This document shows, piece by piece, positions 35,896-48,600 of a DNA stretch of 64,000 nt. This DNA is from Plasmodium coatneyi (lineage: Eukaryota > Apicomplexa > Aconoidasida > Haemosporida > Plasmodiidae). The notes beneath the pieces are model-generated. The model saw only the letters and a program-made list of their open reading frames with translations. It did not search any database and was not told the origin of the DNA. The stretch lies in NCBI RefSeq assembly GCF_001680005.1, contig NC_033566.1, positions 2,563,281 to 2,627,280 of the forward strand, written 5' to 3'. Made by a program: the position numbers and the translations under genes. Positions within the stretch are counted from its first letter, which is position 1; every line of letters starts with the position of its first letter.

Positions 35896-37256
35896 ATGCT
35901 GGACGCTGATGGAGCACTATCTGTTAGTATCCCTTTATTTAACATGGACAATTCTGCAATGTGTGCTCATAATATTTTATGCATAATATGCTGAATTAGG
36001 AGGTATAAAATATATAGTGAAGCATAATATATTCCGCCCATTCTATTCGTAGGATGAGGATCTAGGAAAATTACCTTCCTATGCCAATTACTACAAGATG
36101 TTCGACACAGCCTGTGATGATTCTGACAGAGAATCTTGGGTCGAAGGCTTGAAGGACACTGTAGATGGGCATCATTCTAATATCAGCCACCATATGGATA
36201 AAATTAAGAGCGCATGGTGCTGCATGTCCAAAGTAATGAACAGTGCAACCTATCCATCCTATAAGGAACGCTGTAATTTTTTATATTATTGGATAGGGGA
36301 TCTATTATTTAAGAGTTTACCAGGTGATGCTGAAATAGTCATAGAACCTCTGCGTTTGATCTGTACATATATAAAGACTACTTATCCGAAGGAGAAGGAA
36401 AAAGTTATTTGCGACAAAACTATTGAAAAGGACGAATTCAACCCCAGAAAATTAATATTTGACTACTGGCATGACTATAATTCTATACAGGAACTATTAA
36501 AGAGTAACGAGTCCGACTGTCACAGGAAATATAGCACCTACCTACAAAGCATTGTCAACGCATATAATACTTTGAACACAAATTGTACGGATCCTGCAAA
36601 TAGCAAAGGTCCATATTGTACCAAATTTCAAGAAATGTTCAATGGTGGCGGAGTCCCGAAGCCATCAGAAGTCACATGTCCTGAAGAGAATTCAGAGAAA
36701 TCTTCAACGCAGCACCATAGTGGACATCCTGAATTAGGAGCTGCTCCAATCGTATCATCTGCACTTGCTACCACCCTTGGAATGGCAGCAGCCATCTCTT
36801 TTTTTTTATATAAGGTAATTGTAACTAATATTATATTCAAAATATAAATAATAGTAGCGAAGTTATTAATAATTTTCTTTTGTCTATGTGTAAAAAAAAA
36901 ATGAATAGAAGGAGCAGTGAGCTGTAATATATATGCATTTTATATTTGTTCTCGTTTCTTCTTTCCTTCTTTCCACTCCTTTTTTTTTTTTTTTTTTAGT
37001 ATAATCTCCTAACTCCTGGATAAAAAACTCCTTTAGAAGCAGCAGAAGAAGAATGGAAAGGAGGTCACTTGATCGTCATTTTGGTACATTAACGAACGAT
37101 GACTCAACAACGCAGTACTCCACAACATTCGACTCGTCAACAACAACTGATTCAACAGACTTATCCACAACAGATGCATCTACTATATATAGCAGACCAC
37201 TCGCAGGAAAGAATAATAAACAGCAACGGAGGAAAAATATAGGTTACCATCCTTAG
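35896..37256 (+). pseudogene. KIR: KIR-G, KIR with cytoplasmic tail cut off by a frame break
   Basis: Exons 35896-35922 (MLDADGALS, like [13 protein letters not shown]), 36053-36814, 37000 onward. The ectodomain (CNFLYYWIGD) and membrane segment (AAAISFFLYK) are intact. Exon 3 opens normally (YNLL) but meets TAA at 37021-37023, because the frame is shifted relative to sister exons in the first 15 bases. A recognisable tail (SRRRMERRS, Ser/Thr-rich, NIGYHP) continues in a different frame to 37256. As read, the protein is 270 residues and almost tailless. It could be a functional tailless KIR, a pseudogene or a sequencing error. Confidence 0.78.
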
Positions 37257-38303
37257 GTAAAGAAGAGGGCGGGTTACCACCATTCTTCCTAAGTAAAAAA
37301 GGTTACCTTTTCCTTCTTAGGTAAGAAAAAAAAGAAAAAAAGGACGGGAGTTAACAGCATTCTTCCTAGGTAAAGAAATGTTAGTTACCATCCTTAAGTA
37401 AAGGAGGTGTTACCCCTTCCTTCCTTAGATCACCTCCTTCCTTTTCTTTCTTCTTATAAGAAGAAAAGGAAGGGTTGAGCATGTGCACATACATGATTAT
37501 ACATAGTCATACACGATCATGTATAATCAACTATGATTATCTATAATCATGTATGATAGAGCGTGTGGAACGCCATAATTATTAATAAGAAATAGAAAAA
37601 AAAATATATGAAAAAAATAAGGAAGGGTGGGAGAAAAGGGAAAGTAGAACAGTGTATTTTGTAATAATTTTAATAATGTACACTTTCTATTTACTACATA
37701 TTGACCCTTATAAGCATTTAGAAGGAGGAGGATGCTCCTTGTACATAAACTACACTGCATACCTGTGATTACAATTTTTAAATTAAGCCATTTAAAGTAA
37801 GAGTGAAAAAGAAATAATTTAACAGTACAAGCAAAAAATTTCTATCTCCGGAAAAATTTTGCACTCCTTTGAACAAAATAATTAGAGCAGCTTAATAGTA
37901 ATATAATGTTACAAATAATCACGTATAAAGGATTATTGTAGTACATTGAATAAAGGAAGCAAGGAAGGAAGCAAGCAACGATATGAGAGAAAAAGAAAGT
38001 TTACATCATTCCCCTTATGTTCTATTTTTTTGTTATTTTGAACTATGTGTTAATATTCCTGCCTTAATTATGTATATAGGGTAACATTGTGCATATACAT
38101 GTAATACTGCCATTCGTAAATTTTAAGAAATGTGTCATTATTGAATAAAGAACAGAAAATTTTAATATTTTTACATAATGTTAATGGGGAAGGAGTTAAA
38201 TTCCTTCTGTGCACGCACATACTTATTTTGAATATATAAAATAAGACACAACACCCCCTAACATAAAATTCAAATTATGTATAGTAAAAGTGTATAAGGA
38301 AAA
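37257..38303. other. KIR-G/KIR-H spacer
   Basis: Begins with three to four diverged copies of a GGTTACCATCCTTAGGTAAAG-like unit (37240-37430) that extend the end of the KIR-G tail exon. AT-rich DNA with inverted TCATGTATAATCA motifs (37490-37560) follows. No gene seen. Confidence 0.55.
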
Positions 38304-39830
38304 ATGGCAGATTCCGATGGAACATTAACGGTTAACTCCTTCTTCCTCTATTCAAAATGGACATATATATATGCATGCACACATTACTCATGTTGTATAC
38401 TTTGTACTTAGTATAATAAAAATATACAGAAGGGCCCAGTGCCACATATATATATTCTGCTCTTCATTAGCTACATTTATAGGTGAGTGATTTGGAAAAA
38501 TTACCGTCGAGAGACATATACAATAAATTTGACGGTGCGTGGAATGAGTATGGGAATCGTTATCAGTTCGAACAAGGAACGAAGGAAAAGTTAAGCGGAT
38601 TCGATTATATTGGAAATGATGCAGATAAGATTATGGGAGCCTGGTGTTATACATTCCTGTTCGGGACTGGCGGTACCATCGATAATGATCTCTGTTATTA
38701 TTTCTACTTTTGGTTAGGTGATATATTATGGAACAAATCTGGGACACCTGAATTATTTTCTAAAAATATGAATGAAGCATATAGTTCGCTGACGAATTCA
38801 CATTACATTATTAATTGTGAACTTATACATAAAACTAATATTGCAAAGGAACTTTTTTATCAAATGAAAAAAACATATGAGTTTTTTAAGGACCGCAATC
38901 GAATACAGCAGCAGTTAATGACCCATAAATACAGATGCACTCCGCATTATGCACGTTACCTCCAAAGTATTGTTGAAGCATATGCTAATGTGCGTATTCA
39001 TTGTAACTTAAATGGACAAGATACATTGTGTAAAAAGTTTGAAAAGGAATTTAGAGTAGGGAAATATGAAGAAGTGGCAAAGTTCAAATGCGCAAGCGTA
39101 CATAGAAGTGGTGCCACCACACCCTACGCGGACGCATTACAGTTTAAAGCGGACGTATCCCCCTCCCCCAGAAGAAATAACACTATATCTGCTGCTGTCT
39201 TATCTGCCGCTGCTGCACTATTAGGTGTCCCATTGGTCAGTTTTTTTCTATATAAGGTAATTATAGTTATAATTTATAATTATAATTACAACCATTATTC
39301 CCCCTACTATTAGAAAAAAAAAATATATATATATATACGCATACCTATATACATACATATATGTACTAATATATGTACATACCCCATATATATATATATT
39401 TATATATATATGTACGTATATGTCTACATAATACACATACCTTTCTTCGCCTTCTCTTCCACTTTATTAGTACAATCTTTTACCTGATTGGATCCACAAC
39501 CAATTTGGAAACAACAACAGCAGAAGTAGACGGAACGCAAGAAGAAAGAAAAGAAGATCAACAATAAAACATGAATTCGACACATCTACAGAAGATTCTT
39601 CCACACTATATTCAACAGTAGCAGAAACTTCCACAATAGGTTCAACCGCCATAGCTGACCCATCAGAATATTCTATTCCATCATACACTATTCCACCGTC
39701 TAACAGAGGAACAGCAGCAGGAAGAACGAATAGGACAAAAGAGGGAACAAATACGACAAATAATAATAATAATAATACTCCACCAGGTCATCATCACCAG
39801 AACAAAAATATACGTTATCACCGTATGTAA
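38304..39830 (+). CDS. KIR: KIR-H, pir-family variant protein
   Basis: Exons 38304-38330 (MADSDGTLT), 38483-39256, 39471-39830, phase 0, for 386 residues. The ectodomain has [10 protein letters not shown]. The stalk is short and the membrane segment ends [11 protein letters not shown]. Exon 3 starts [10 protein letters not shown] and has a basic RRKKRRS patch, a long Ser/Thr region, an Asn run and the end RYHRM. It is a class 2 KIR with a short AT-rich intron 2 (214 bp), and the last gene of the central KIR block. Confidence 0.88.
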
Positions 39831-39849
39831 TATGTTCCCTTCCCCTTCC

Positions 39850-40032
39850 TCCACTAAGTAAACTACACTAAGTGTAATCAATCCGCTAAGTGTAACGGCT
39901 CCACTACATTAACTCCACTAAGTGTGACAAACACTCCACAATAAGTGTGACACAAACAATCCCTCCACTAAATGTGACAACCTCCACACTAAGTGTAAAT
40001 TGCACATTTTGACTCCTCTAAGTGTGACAAGC
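39850..40032. repeat. CTCCACTAAGTGTGACA repeat downstream of KIR-H
   Basis: About eight imperfect copies of a CTCCACTAAGTGTGACAA-type unit directly after the KIR-H stop. 40033-40913 is AT-rich with T and G-rich tracts and the upstream region of X2; no other gene seen. Confidence 0.75.
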
Positions 40033-40913
40033 ACAAGGATAAAATTTCCCTTACACGCGCCCTACACCAATATGCATACTAATCTCCCCACACACACCCT
40101 CCCTCCCACCCCCTTCAACTATATGTCGCACTTCTTTTAACGATGTAGCAAAATACAAATATAGCATGTTTTACGCAATAAATTTATGTATATGTGTATG
40201 TGCATATGCTTGCGCGCAGAAATTCTTTTTTATTTGTTTTAAATTTAAGTGGAGAGGTGAATAAAAGGTGTTAAGAGAAGAGAAGAGAAGTAAGTCCGCC
40301 GCGCTTCTTCTTTTTTTTTTTTTTTTTTTGCATGTTGCAAGTGTTGGAATGGAATGGAACGTTGTTAAGGGTGGTGGAATTTTTTTTTTTTTTTAGGTGT
40401 AAGGGGTTAGTATGAAGGATTTTTAGGAGGAGGTGGGAGAGAGTGTGTGTGGAGGTTAGTATGCATCTCCGTGTGTAGGGGGTGTTAGTATTTCTCTGTG
40501 TAATGGGAGGGGGTGTGTTATATTTTTTTTTTTCTTTTCTGTTAGAAAAATATTGACAGCTGTAAATGTTAATTTTTGAAATAATGTAATTATGTAATTA
40601 AAATCTATTTTTTTTAATTATTACAAATTATCATAACACCTTCGACATGTATATATGTTATTATTATAATTTTTAAATTAAGAAATATTTAAGAGTAAAA
40701 AGTTTTAAAAGTAAAAAGTTTAAATAAAAAAAAATTTTAATAAAAAGTTTACATAGAAAGTTACACCTTCATACACACACACCTACAAGTAAAAAATAAA
40801 TCCCACGCACAGAGCGACCTAATGAACATTCTGTATTTAAAGAAAAAAAAGAAAGAATATAAGCGCCGCCTCAAAAATTTTTTATTTTAAAAAAAGAAAC
40901 AAAAAACAGCAAA

Positions 40914-42027
40914 ATGATGCTTTCTGCGAAGCTGTTCATACTTACCAGTACCTTATTCTTGTGGGCGCAATATCCACGTCATGTAAGATACGAAATTGTT
41001 ATACACACCTGTAGCACACACCAATATAAAAAAAAAAAATTTATTATTTGTGACACACACACTTGACACACAAATGCATACACATATTCATTATGATTAT
41101 GGATGAATATTTTTTTTTGCACTTCTATAATAAGAATAGAAGGGGGAATATACACCTCTAACAACCTTCCTTCCACCCTACCACCCGTAACAACCTTCCT
41201 TCCACCAACCACCACCCTAACAACCTTCCTTCCACCCATACCACCACCCTAACAACCTTACCTTCCACCCATACCACCACCCTAACAACCTTACCTTCCA
41301 CCACACCACCTAACAACCCACCTACCAGCACCCTAACAACCATCCTTCCTTACCTCTTTTTTTTTTTTAGGTGAGTGCTTTAAGCACATATGATTCGTCA
41401 GATGATAGCGATTCAAGCAGTGAAGGATCATCAACAACAAGTGGTAAATCTAGTATAAGAACAGCGTTGCAAAGTCCATTTTATAATGAAAACAGTAATA
41501 ACGACCCCTTTAAAAGCACTTCTCTTGGTTCAAATGGAACATCTAAAAAAGCAAATTCAAATTCCGCTTCAAGATTCGACTCAGAATTTGATTCAAATTT
41601 TGATTTAGGTGTAGATTTAACACATTTACCACATGGAAGAAAGAGTAAAAATAACAAATGTATTAAGGACAAAAATACTATCACCTTAAAGGACAAATGT
41701 CGAAGGTTGTATAAAAAATGTAAATATGGCAAACTTAAGCATAGAATTTTATTATTGCTTATAGTAGGCATATTAGCTTCTTGTGTAATAATCCTGTTCG
41801 ATACAGTCTTAAACGCAGAAGGTCTTACTAGTGCCCTAATGAGACTTGTAGAAGGGCAGAATTACATGAATCCCTACATTCCTATAACGGCAGATACTTA
41901 CCTTTGGGCACCCATAATTGTTGGAGTGCTGACACTTATTGCAATAGGTGCTTTACTTGGATTCTACTATTGTAGAGCCCGAAAAAAATATATCCAGCGT
42001 TCCAAATACAAAAGACACAAATTATAA
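40914..42027 (+). CDS. X2, two-exon exported-type membrane protein
   Basis: Exons 40914-40982 (23 residues) and 41371-42027, for 241 residues. Exon 1 starts MM and is a hydrophobic signal-like segment with the motif LWAQY before a GTAAGA donor. Exon 2 begins V-S-A-L-S-T. It has a Ser/Asp/Asn-rich disordered region (residues about 24-100), a Lys/Cys-rich linker, two membrane segments (ILLLLIVGILASCVIIL and PIIVGVLTLIAIGALLG) and a basic C-terminus. This two-exon plan is typical of subtelomeric exported Plasmodium proteins. I see no convincing PEXEL. The relationship to X1 and X3 rests on the exon 1 motif, the exon 2 opening and the paired membrane segments. Function unknown. Confidence 0.85.
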
Positions 42028-42045
42028 GTTATAAGTTGTGTGTAA

Positions 42046-42365
42046 TTGTTGTTGTGTTGTTGTGGTTGTTTGTTTGTTGTTGTTGTAGTACTAGTTGTTG
42101 TTGTTACAAGGATTGTTGTGTGTAATTGTTTGTTGTTGTTGTTGCTATACAAGGATTGTTGGAGTAGTTGTTGTAGTAATTGTTGTTGTGGTTGTTGTAC
42201 AAAGATTGTTGTAGTAGATGTTTGTTGTTGTTATACAAGGATTGTTGTAGTAGTTGTTGTTGTGTTTGTTGTGTTTGCTGTTGTTACACAAGGATTGTTG
42301 TGTGTAATTGTTGTTGTTGTGTACAAGGATTGTTGTAGTTGCTTGTTTATTGTTATACAAGTTGT
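42046..42365. repeat. GTT-rich minisatellite downstream of X2
   Basis: Imperfect units combining GTTGTTGTT runs with TACAAGGATTGTTGTAG. At least six copies of the TACAAGGATTGTTG (or AC/AA variant) core. Frames on both strands are repeat artefacts. Confidence 0.85.
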
Positions 42366-43560
42366 AAATACAGCGATGTTTTTCATTTTTTTTTTTTCTT
42401 TTTTCCTTCTTTAAAAAAAAAAAACTTATTTTAAATATGTTCATTAATTAAAAAAAATACTCATTTCTAAATAATATATGTTATTTTAAAATTAAGAAAA
42501 ATAAAGTGGAGTTTGCACACACACTTCTTAAGAGGTGGTGCACACACATACATACATACTGTTTAATGTGAAGACTACATTATAAAGGAAGGAGACCACT
42601 TCCCTTCCCCTTTCCCTTCCCCTTTCCCTTCCCCTTTCCCTTCCCCTTTCCCTTCCCCCTTCCTCTAAAAAATAAAGGAAAAGAAATGGAACAAAAAAAG
42701 GGGGAGGGGAAAGGATAAGCTAACGCTTAACGTATAGTATGCTCTTAAGAGAAGGTTAGGAAGAAAGGAAAGAAAAGGAATAAGAAGGAAAGAAGGAATA
42801 AGAAGGAATGAAAATAAGGGGGGGAACATTAATACATATAAAGGGTAATCTATATTGGAAAGGAGTAGATAAGGTTAACTCAGATGTTATAAGTTGTATT
42901 TCGTATAACTGCACTATGTGCAGTATGTTTATAAGATTGGTGTGTGTGTGTGTGGGTGGGGAATTATTATAATGAAACAACTGTGAGTAGGAAGGAAAAA
43001 GAAGGGAATCTAAGGAAAGAAGGAAGAGGGAAAAATTGTGTTTGTTTTTTTTTTTTTTTTTGGTATATATGTACATGTGAACTGTGCAAAGTGCATACAT
43101 AAAACAAAATTTTTTCCTAACACAATTCTAAATAGTACAAAAAAAATGGAGTAAAAACATCGTAGACTAAAATTTTCACTTTAGAAAAGAGAGGAATTTT
43201 CACTCAGAGGAGGAAGGAAGGAAAGGAATGGTCTAAGGAGGAGGAAGAGAAAAAAAAAAAAAATTTTGCACCCTCCCAACCTACTGTTATCTTAATTATA
43301 TGCATGTGCACATAATCATAATAAATTTTCGATACATATATATATGCAATATAATATCGTTGCTTTTAAAAATTTAAACAACATATATACTATTAGGAAA
43401 ATATAAATCCACGTATTCACAATTATTGAACAGGCAAATTTTTTGCACATACACTCTTTTATCCTCTTATAATAAATGCATAAATATATATAAACAACCC
43501 TTCTTAAAGTAGAAAATATATACCAAAGAAGAAATATATATATATGTGTAAATATAAAAT
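42366..43560. other. X2/KIR-I spacer
   Basis: AT-rich DNA with a CT-only 12-bp array (CCCTTTCCCTTC type, about five copies, 42598-42660) and purine-rich tracts. The last 60 bases before KIR-I resemble those before KIR-A. Confidence 0.55.
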
Positions 43561-45035
43561 ATGGCTGAGGTAATATGCTTTTTTTCCTTATTCAAAGGGG
43601 GAAAAGGGGGCCATTTGAATAATGTGTGTCCACATATATAAGTAGCATATATACATACATATATATAAAATACATATATATATATATATATATGTATTTT
43701 ATATATATGTATGTATATATGTGTATATCAGTATATGTATATATATATATATTCCACTTCCCTTGTTATCCATATCTATAGAGACTGTATACACAGAGTT
43801 TACCTTCGGAAACCACATTCTATAAGCAATTCAAAGAAACTTCACAAACCTGCAGTGATCCAATCGCAGATAGTATAAAGACGATTCTGAGTAAACCTAA
43901 CAAAGAGGATGTATCTGCTGATCAAATTAAGAGGGCGGTATGCCATGTCTGCGGAATGTATAATGGCAGAGAAAGCTCACCCTTCAGTGATCCTTGCTAT
44001 TTTCTATACTTCTGGCTAGGGGATATGATACCTGTGAGTGTAGGGAATGATGTCCAGTTTCCGAGCCAAGTTAATATTCTGTGCACAGCTATAGAGGGTG
44101 AGTACAAAACAAAGGGATGTAAACTTATTTGCACCGAGAATCTTGACAGGAAAACTTTCCATCATAGAAAAACCATATTTGAATATTACTACGATTATAA
44201 GTCCGTGGAAAAGGATTTAAAAGAAGGTGAGCCCAATTGTAATGACAGTTGGTCCTCCTATCGGAATGCAGTTCTTACCGCCTGTAAGGCTGTAAATGTC
44301 AAGTGCCCAGAAGGGGCGGATACAGGTGCTTCTGCTGATCCCTATTGTAAACATTTTAAAGACAAATACAAGTTTTATTGTGGTACAGCACAAGCATTAG
44401 ACTCGTACTGTACAACAAAATCTCAATTAGAATCACTAAAATCAGATCACCATCTCGCAACCTCAGCAAAAGAATCCACACAATCCAAATTAAACGAAGC
44501 CGAAAGTAAAGCGAATGCTGCTTCTTCTCTCTCTTCTGCTTTTGGTACCTTAGCAGCAATAGAATTACCTGCATTGGCATACTTCTTATATAAGGTATGA
44601 ACTACAACAATAGTTGTGAAATATAAATAATAATATTTTCCCCTCCTTCCTCCTTAGACCACCTCCTTTCTTTCATCATTAGACCCTCCTTTCCTTCCTT
44701 CCTTAGACCCTTTCTTTCCCTCCATTTAACGCTTCCTTTTTTTTCAGTATAAACCATGGTCGTCCTTGTTTGGTAACCATACTGGAGGAGGAAGCAGAAA
44801 CGCAAGAAAAAGAAGATCTAACATCCAGCGCAACTTGGACGACTTAACAGAAGACACTTCAACAATAGGTTACACAGAAAGTTCGGAAACAAGTTCCACG
44901 TTTCATCCCACCACAGTACGTTCTCCTGCTGCGCACACAATACAGACGATCAGAGAAGGAGAAGGAAGGGCATCCGCTAGAAGAACAAATAGTAATACAC
45001 TCGGCCGCCAGAATGTAGGTTATGGTCGCATGTAA
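43561..45035 (+). CDS. KIR: KIR-I, pir-family variant protein
   Basis: Exons 43561-43569 (MAE), 43782-44594, 44748-45035, phase 0, for 369 residues. The ectodomain has CYFLYFWLGD. An Ala/Glu/Lys-rich stalk (NEAESKANAASS) leads to a membrane segment ending ELPALAYFLYK. Exon 3 starts YKPWSSLFGN and ends NVGYGRM. It is class 1, but with a short CT-rich intron 2 (153 bp). Exon 1 and the first 70 bases of intron 1 are close to KIR-A, so the two probably descend from one duplication. Tail-to-tail with SICA-3. Confidence 0.9.
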
Positions 45036-45607
45036 GACCTGGAAGGGGAAAGGGAAGGGGAAGGGGAAGGGGGAATGTTCCCCTTTCCTCCCTTCCCATC
45101 CCCTTCCTTTCGGATGAAGGAAGGGACAAACATAAATAAGTGAGCATAGTTCATACAATGTAAGAAGCAAAAATGACCATTTTTCCATTCCTTTTCTTTC
45201 CTTCCTTTTTTCTTTTTTTTTTTATTCCTTTTCTTCATATTTCATTCCTCTTTTCCCTTCCTTTTATTTGTATGTTTGAATAAGCACCTAAGGGAAAAAC
45301 GTACTCCGAATGCGGATGCGGAAAAAGGAAAAAAAAAAAAAAAGAAAAAGTTGCTGACATTCTTTAAAGAAATATTCTTGTATTTCAAAAAAACTAAAAA
45401 AAAATTTATCAAGTTAAAAAATTTTATAACAGAATGAATAAGCATTTTTTTTAAACTGCAATAAAAAAAAATTTTTACCAAACAAATCAAAATAAAGTGA
45501 AAAAATTTCTTTTTTTACCCGGCTTATATTAATTACACATGAACGTGTAAACAATTTAATACACAAAACAAAAAAAAAAAAAAAAAAAAAAATATATTTA
45601 CTACACC
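45036..45607. other. Convergent spacer with SICAvar 3' flank, copy 3
   Basis: A G-rich AAGGGGAAGGGG run right after the KIR-I stop, T-rich tracts, then the SICAvar 3' flank blocks (about 45350-45570) in the same order as near 2590-2830. A poly-A/T tract borders the SICA-3 stop. Confidence 0.7.
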
Positions 45608-48600
45608 CTAAAACCCGGAATCCGAACTCGGAACATCTTCCTCAGGAACAAAGTCTTCCTTTGGAACACCTTCCTTAGGAAAAAAGTCTTCCTCCCTAAA
45701 CCTGGAATCGGAACATGGAACCTGTTCCTTAGGAACTTCTTCCCTAGGAACAAAGTCTTTCTCCCTAAACCCGGAATCTGAACTTGGAACACTTTCCTTA
45801 GGAACATCAACCATAGAAAATTGTTCCTCAGGAACACTTTCCTTAGGAATATTTTCTTCTTTTATAAATTTGCTTCCCATGAATTCTTGAACCAAAATTT
45901 CAAAAAAGTCTTCCTGAACCAGTTTGGTGTCCCCTTTTTGACATTCCTCTAAGACTTCTAAATGAATATCAATAATCATGCGGCGACGTACACCAGCACG
46001 ACGACCAGCAGGGCTACGACCAACACCCCGTTTTTTCCTCCTTTTCTTAGGAGTAGAACGAGGTTTGTGTTCATTTACAATGTAATATTCACGTGGACCA
46101 CCATCCTGGTCCACATGATCAAGAAGTTGTCCTTCCACAGTTGGATCACGTACTCGATAAGCTCTTCTGTAACGTTTTCTGCTCTTACCAATAAAGGCAA
46201 AATACTACAAAAAATAAAAAAAAACAAAAAAGAAAGAGAATGTTTCTTTAATAGGGGTGAAATGTTTTATTCACGCAACAGTAATTACTACTCCAAAACC
46301 TAAAATGCGAAATGCTACACACATACACCCTAAAGTGTCAAATCCTACACACATACACCCCTTAAATGCGAAATCCTACACAGCCCTCACTAATTTATTT
46401 ACTTTTATTTTATTTTATTTTTTTTTTCTTTTCCTTTGCTCTTTTCTTTTTTCTTCCTTCTTTTTTTCTTCTCTTACCTTCCAAAGGAGATAACTTATGA
46501 CAGAAAAGCCCATTAGGACAGGAATGGTAGGAAGGTATGGGGTAAGAAGATCGAAAGGGATAACCCTCTTTTCCTCCCTTACGTTCCTTCCACCCCACCC
46601 AGACAGGGGGGATGGTAAAACGCCTCCTCTTGATCCTGATGGGAATGATGTTGTTCTTGTTGTTACTATTGATGATGATGGTGTTGTTATTGTTGTTCCT
46701 TCAGGTGTTGTTTGTACAGTTCCCTTTGTGCTTTGTGTATCGTTCCTAGTTGTTCCAGGAGCACCTTGGGCAGGAACTTTAGGTAACTTAGGACCACCCC
46801 CTCCGAATGCATGGGAAGGATCATTATCATCGATATCAAAATTGAAAGTGAAAATTCCACTAAATGGGTCCAATAGGGAATTATAATCCTTTTGCCCACC
46901 ACTACCACCAGCAGTGGCAGGACCAGGACCTGGGGCACGAAGTTCAGCAGCACTAGAGGAGGAACTACTACTACTGCTAGAAGAGGAAGAATTACTATTG
47001 GAGGTAGAGGGATCCGCAACGGGGTCTTTAGTAATGGTACTACCTGAAGGAGTAGCAGTAGTTTTAGCTACTTCAGTACCTGCGACACCCATCGGACCAG
47101 TGTCCTTAGTCGCTTCCTGGTCCTCATTAGGAGGAGGAGCGGACGATTCTGCTGAAATATTATTAGAATCATTAGAGCAAGAATCAAGTAAATCAAGATC
47201 TATATCATCACCATCACCCTGTATTTCCTTAATTGCACAATTTACAGCAGTAGACTTACCTCCTTCCTTTGGTGCAGGTGCGGACTTTGCTGGTTCTGAT
47301 ACTGCTGCTCCTGGTGTACTTTGTTCCGAGGGTGGTGTATTGTTCCCTTGTATGACTTTCTTTAAATCGTCCAACTCTGCCTTCTTCTCCTTCTTGGCTT
47401 TATCAAATTCGCTCTGCCATGTTTTTAATTTTTCATCCGTTGTTCCTTTCCCTTTGGAACGGTCCGATCTCCCTGGAAGTTGTACAGTAAATTGTCCCTT
47501 CTCCATTCTACAAACACCATATTTATGGTTGTGCCCAAAACACCCTTTCTGTGCTTTTTCTTTCATCCATTTTATAATTTTACTCAGTATGTGCATATTA
47601 TTCCTATACATGTCACTCATAGATCCATATACACATTCTGCATATTCCTCTAGCTGAGGAAAATTAGTTTTCCAAGTTCTGACTCCATCAAAAATAGGCT
47701 TAATAATTTCCGTGGGTACACAGTAATCGTCTAGGCTCAATAACCATATATTCAATAGATCACATTTCCTTACACATGGTTTCTTTTTTCCATTAACGTT
47801 TGGCTTACTTTCACATTCATATTTATTTTTCCCTATGTACAACAAATTCTTCACGAGGTCTTGGCAAAACTCCTTATGTCCTTTCTTTGAGAAAATTTTT
47901 TGGTCCTCCCCATCATCACAAAAAGCTGATAGTGCTGCATACTCTGCATAATCATATTTCCCACTATCAACAATTGGATTATTAAAAAATTCTGTAAACT
48001 CCTCTTCCCACATTTCTACAAATTAAAATTTAAAGGCAACATGAATATCAACATGAACATGGATACAAATGCAACTTTATTATTTATTCATTATGCCATG
48101 TAAACCCTAAACCCCTGAAGACGTTACATTATATAGTTCAAATATATATATGTGTGCCATGTAAGTCTACATTAAAAAAAAAGAATTTATCCTATACCTA
48201 GTTCCTCCTCCGAAACACCTGGGATGGTTATTCCAGAACAACCGGAACCAGTGGATGAGCCCGGCGGTAAGGATTTCGTTACCTTAGTCGGTACCCTTGT
48301 TCCTCCTTTCTTTATCTGTATTTCTTCCTCTAATCGTTCCTTCAACTTCTTCACTATATCACCGCTACCTTTATTCTTACTTATTTCTCCCATAATCACA
48401 TTCGCCCTTACATTCGATAGGTATTTCTCATTCTTAAGTAATTCTTCTAAGTCACTTATTTCTTTCATTGTCCATCCTTCTTCTCCCTTCGGAACTGTTC
48501 CTCTTCCCCTTTGTACTTTACTTGCTGCCCCCCCTTGGCACCATTGTCCATGCCTCTCCAAATTTACTTTATCTGCAATAGTAGGTTCTTTTTCTTTAAT

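Noticed and set aside
35756..35986. Plus-strand frame upstream of KIR-G
   Set aside because: Overlaps the KIR-G first exon in a different frame and resembles no family.
42046..42444. Val/Cys-rich and Thr/Asn-rich frames on both strands
   Set aside because: Products of the GTT minisatellite.
46914..47657. 247-codon plus-strand frame
   Set aside because: Antisense shadow of SICA-3 exon 4; no own features, and the minus-strand reading matches SICAvar architecture.
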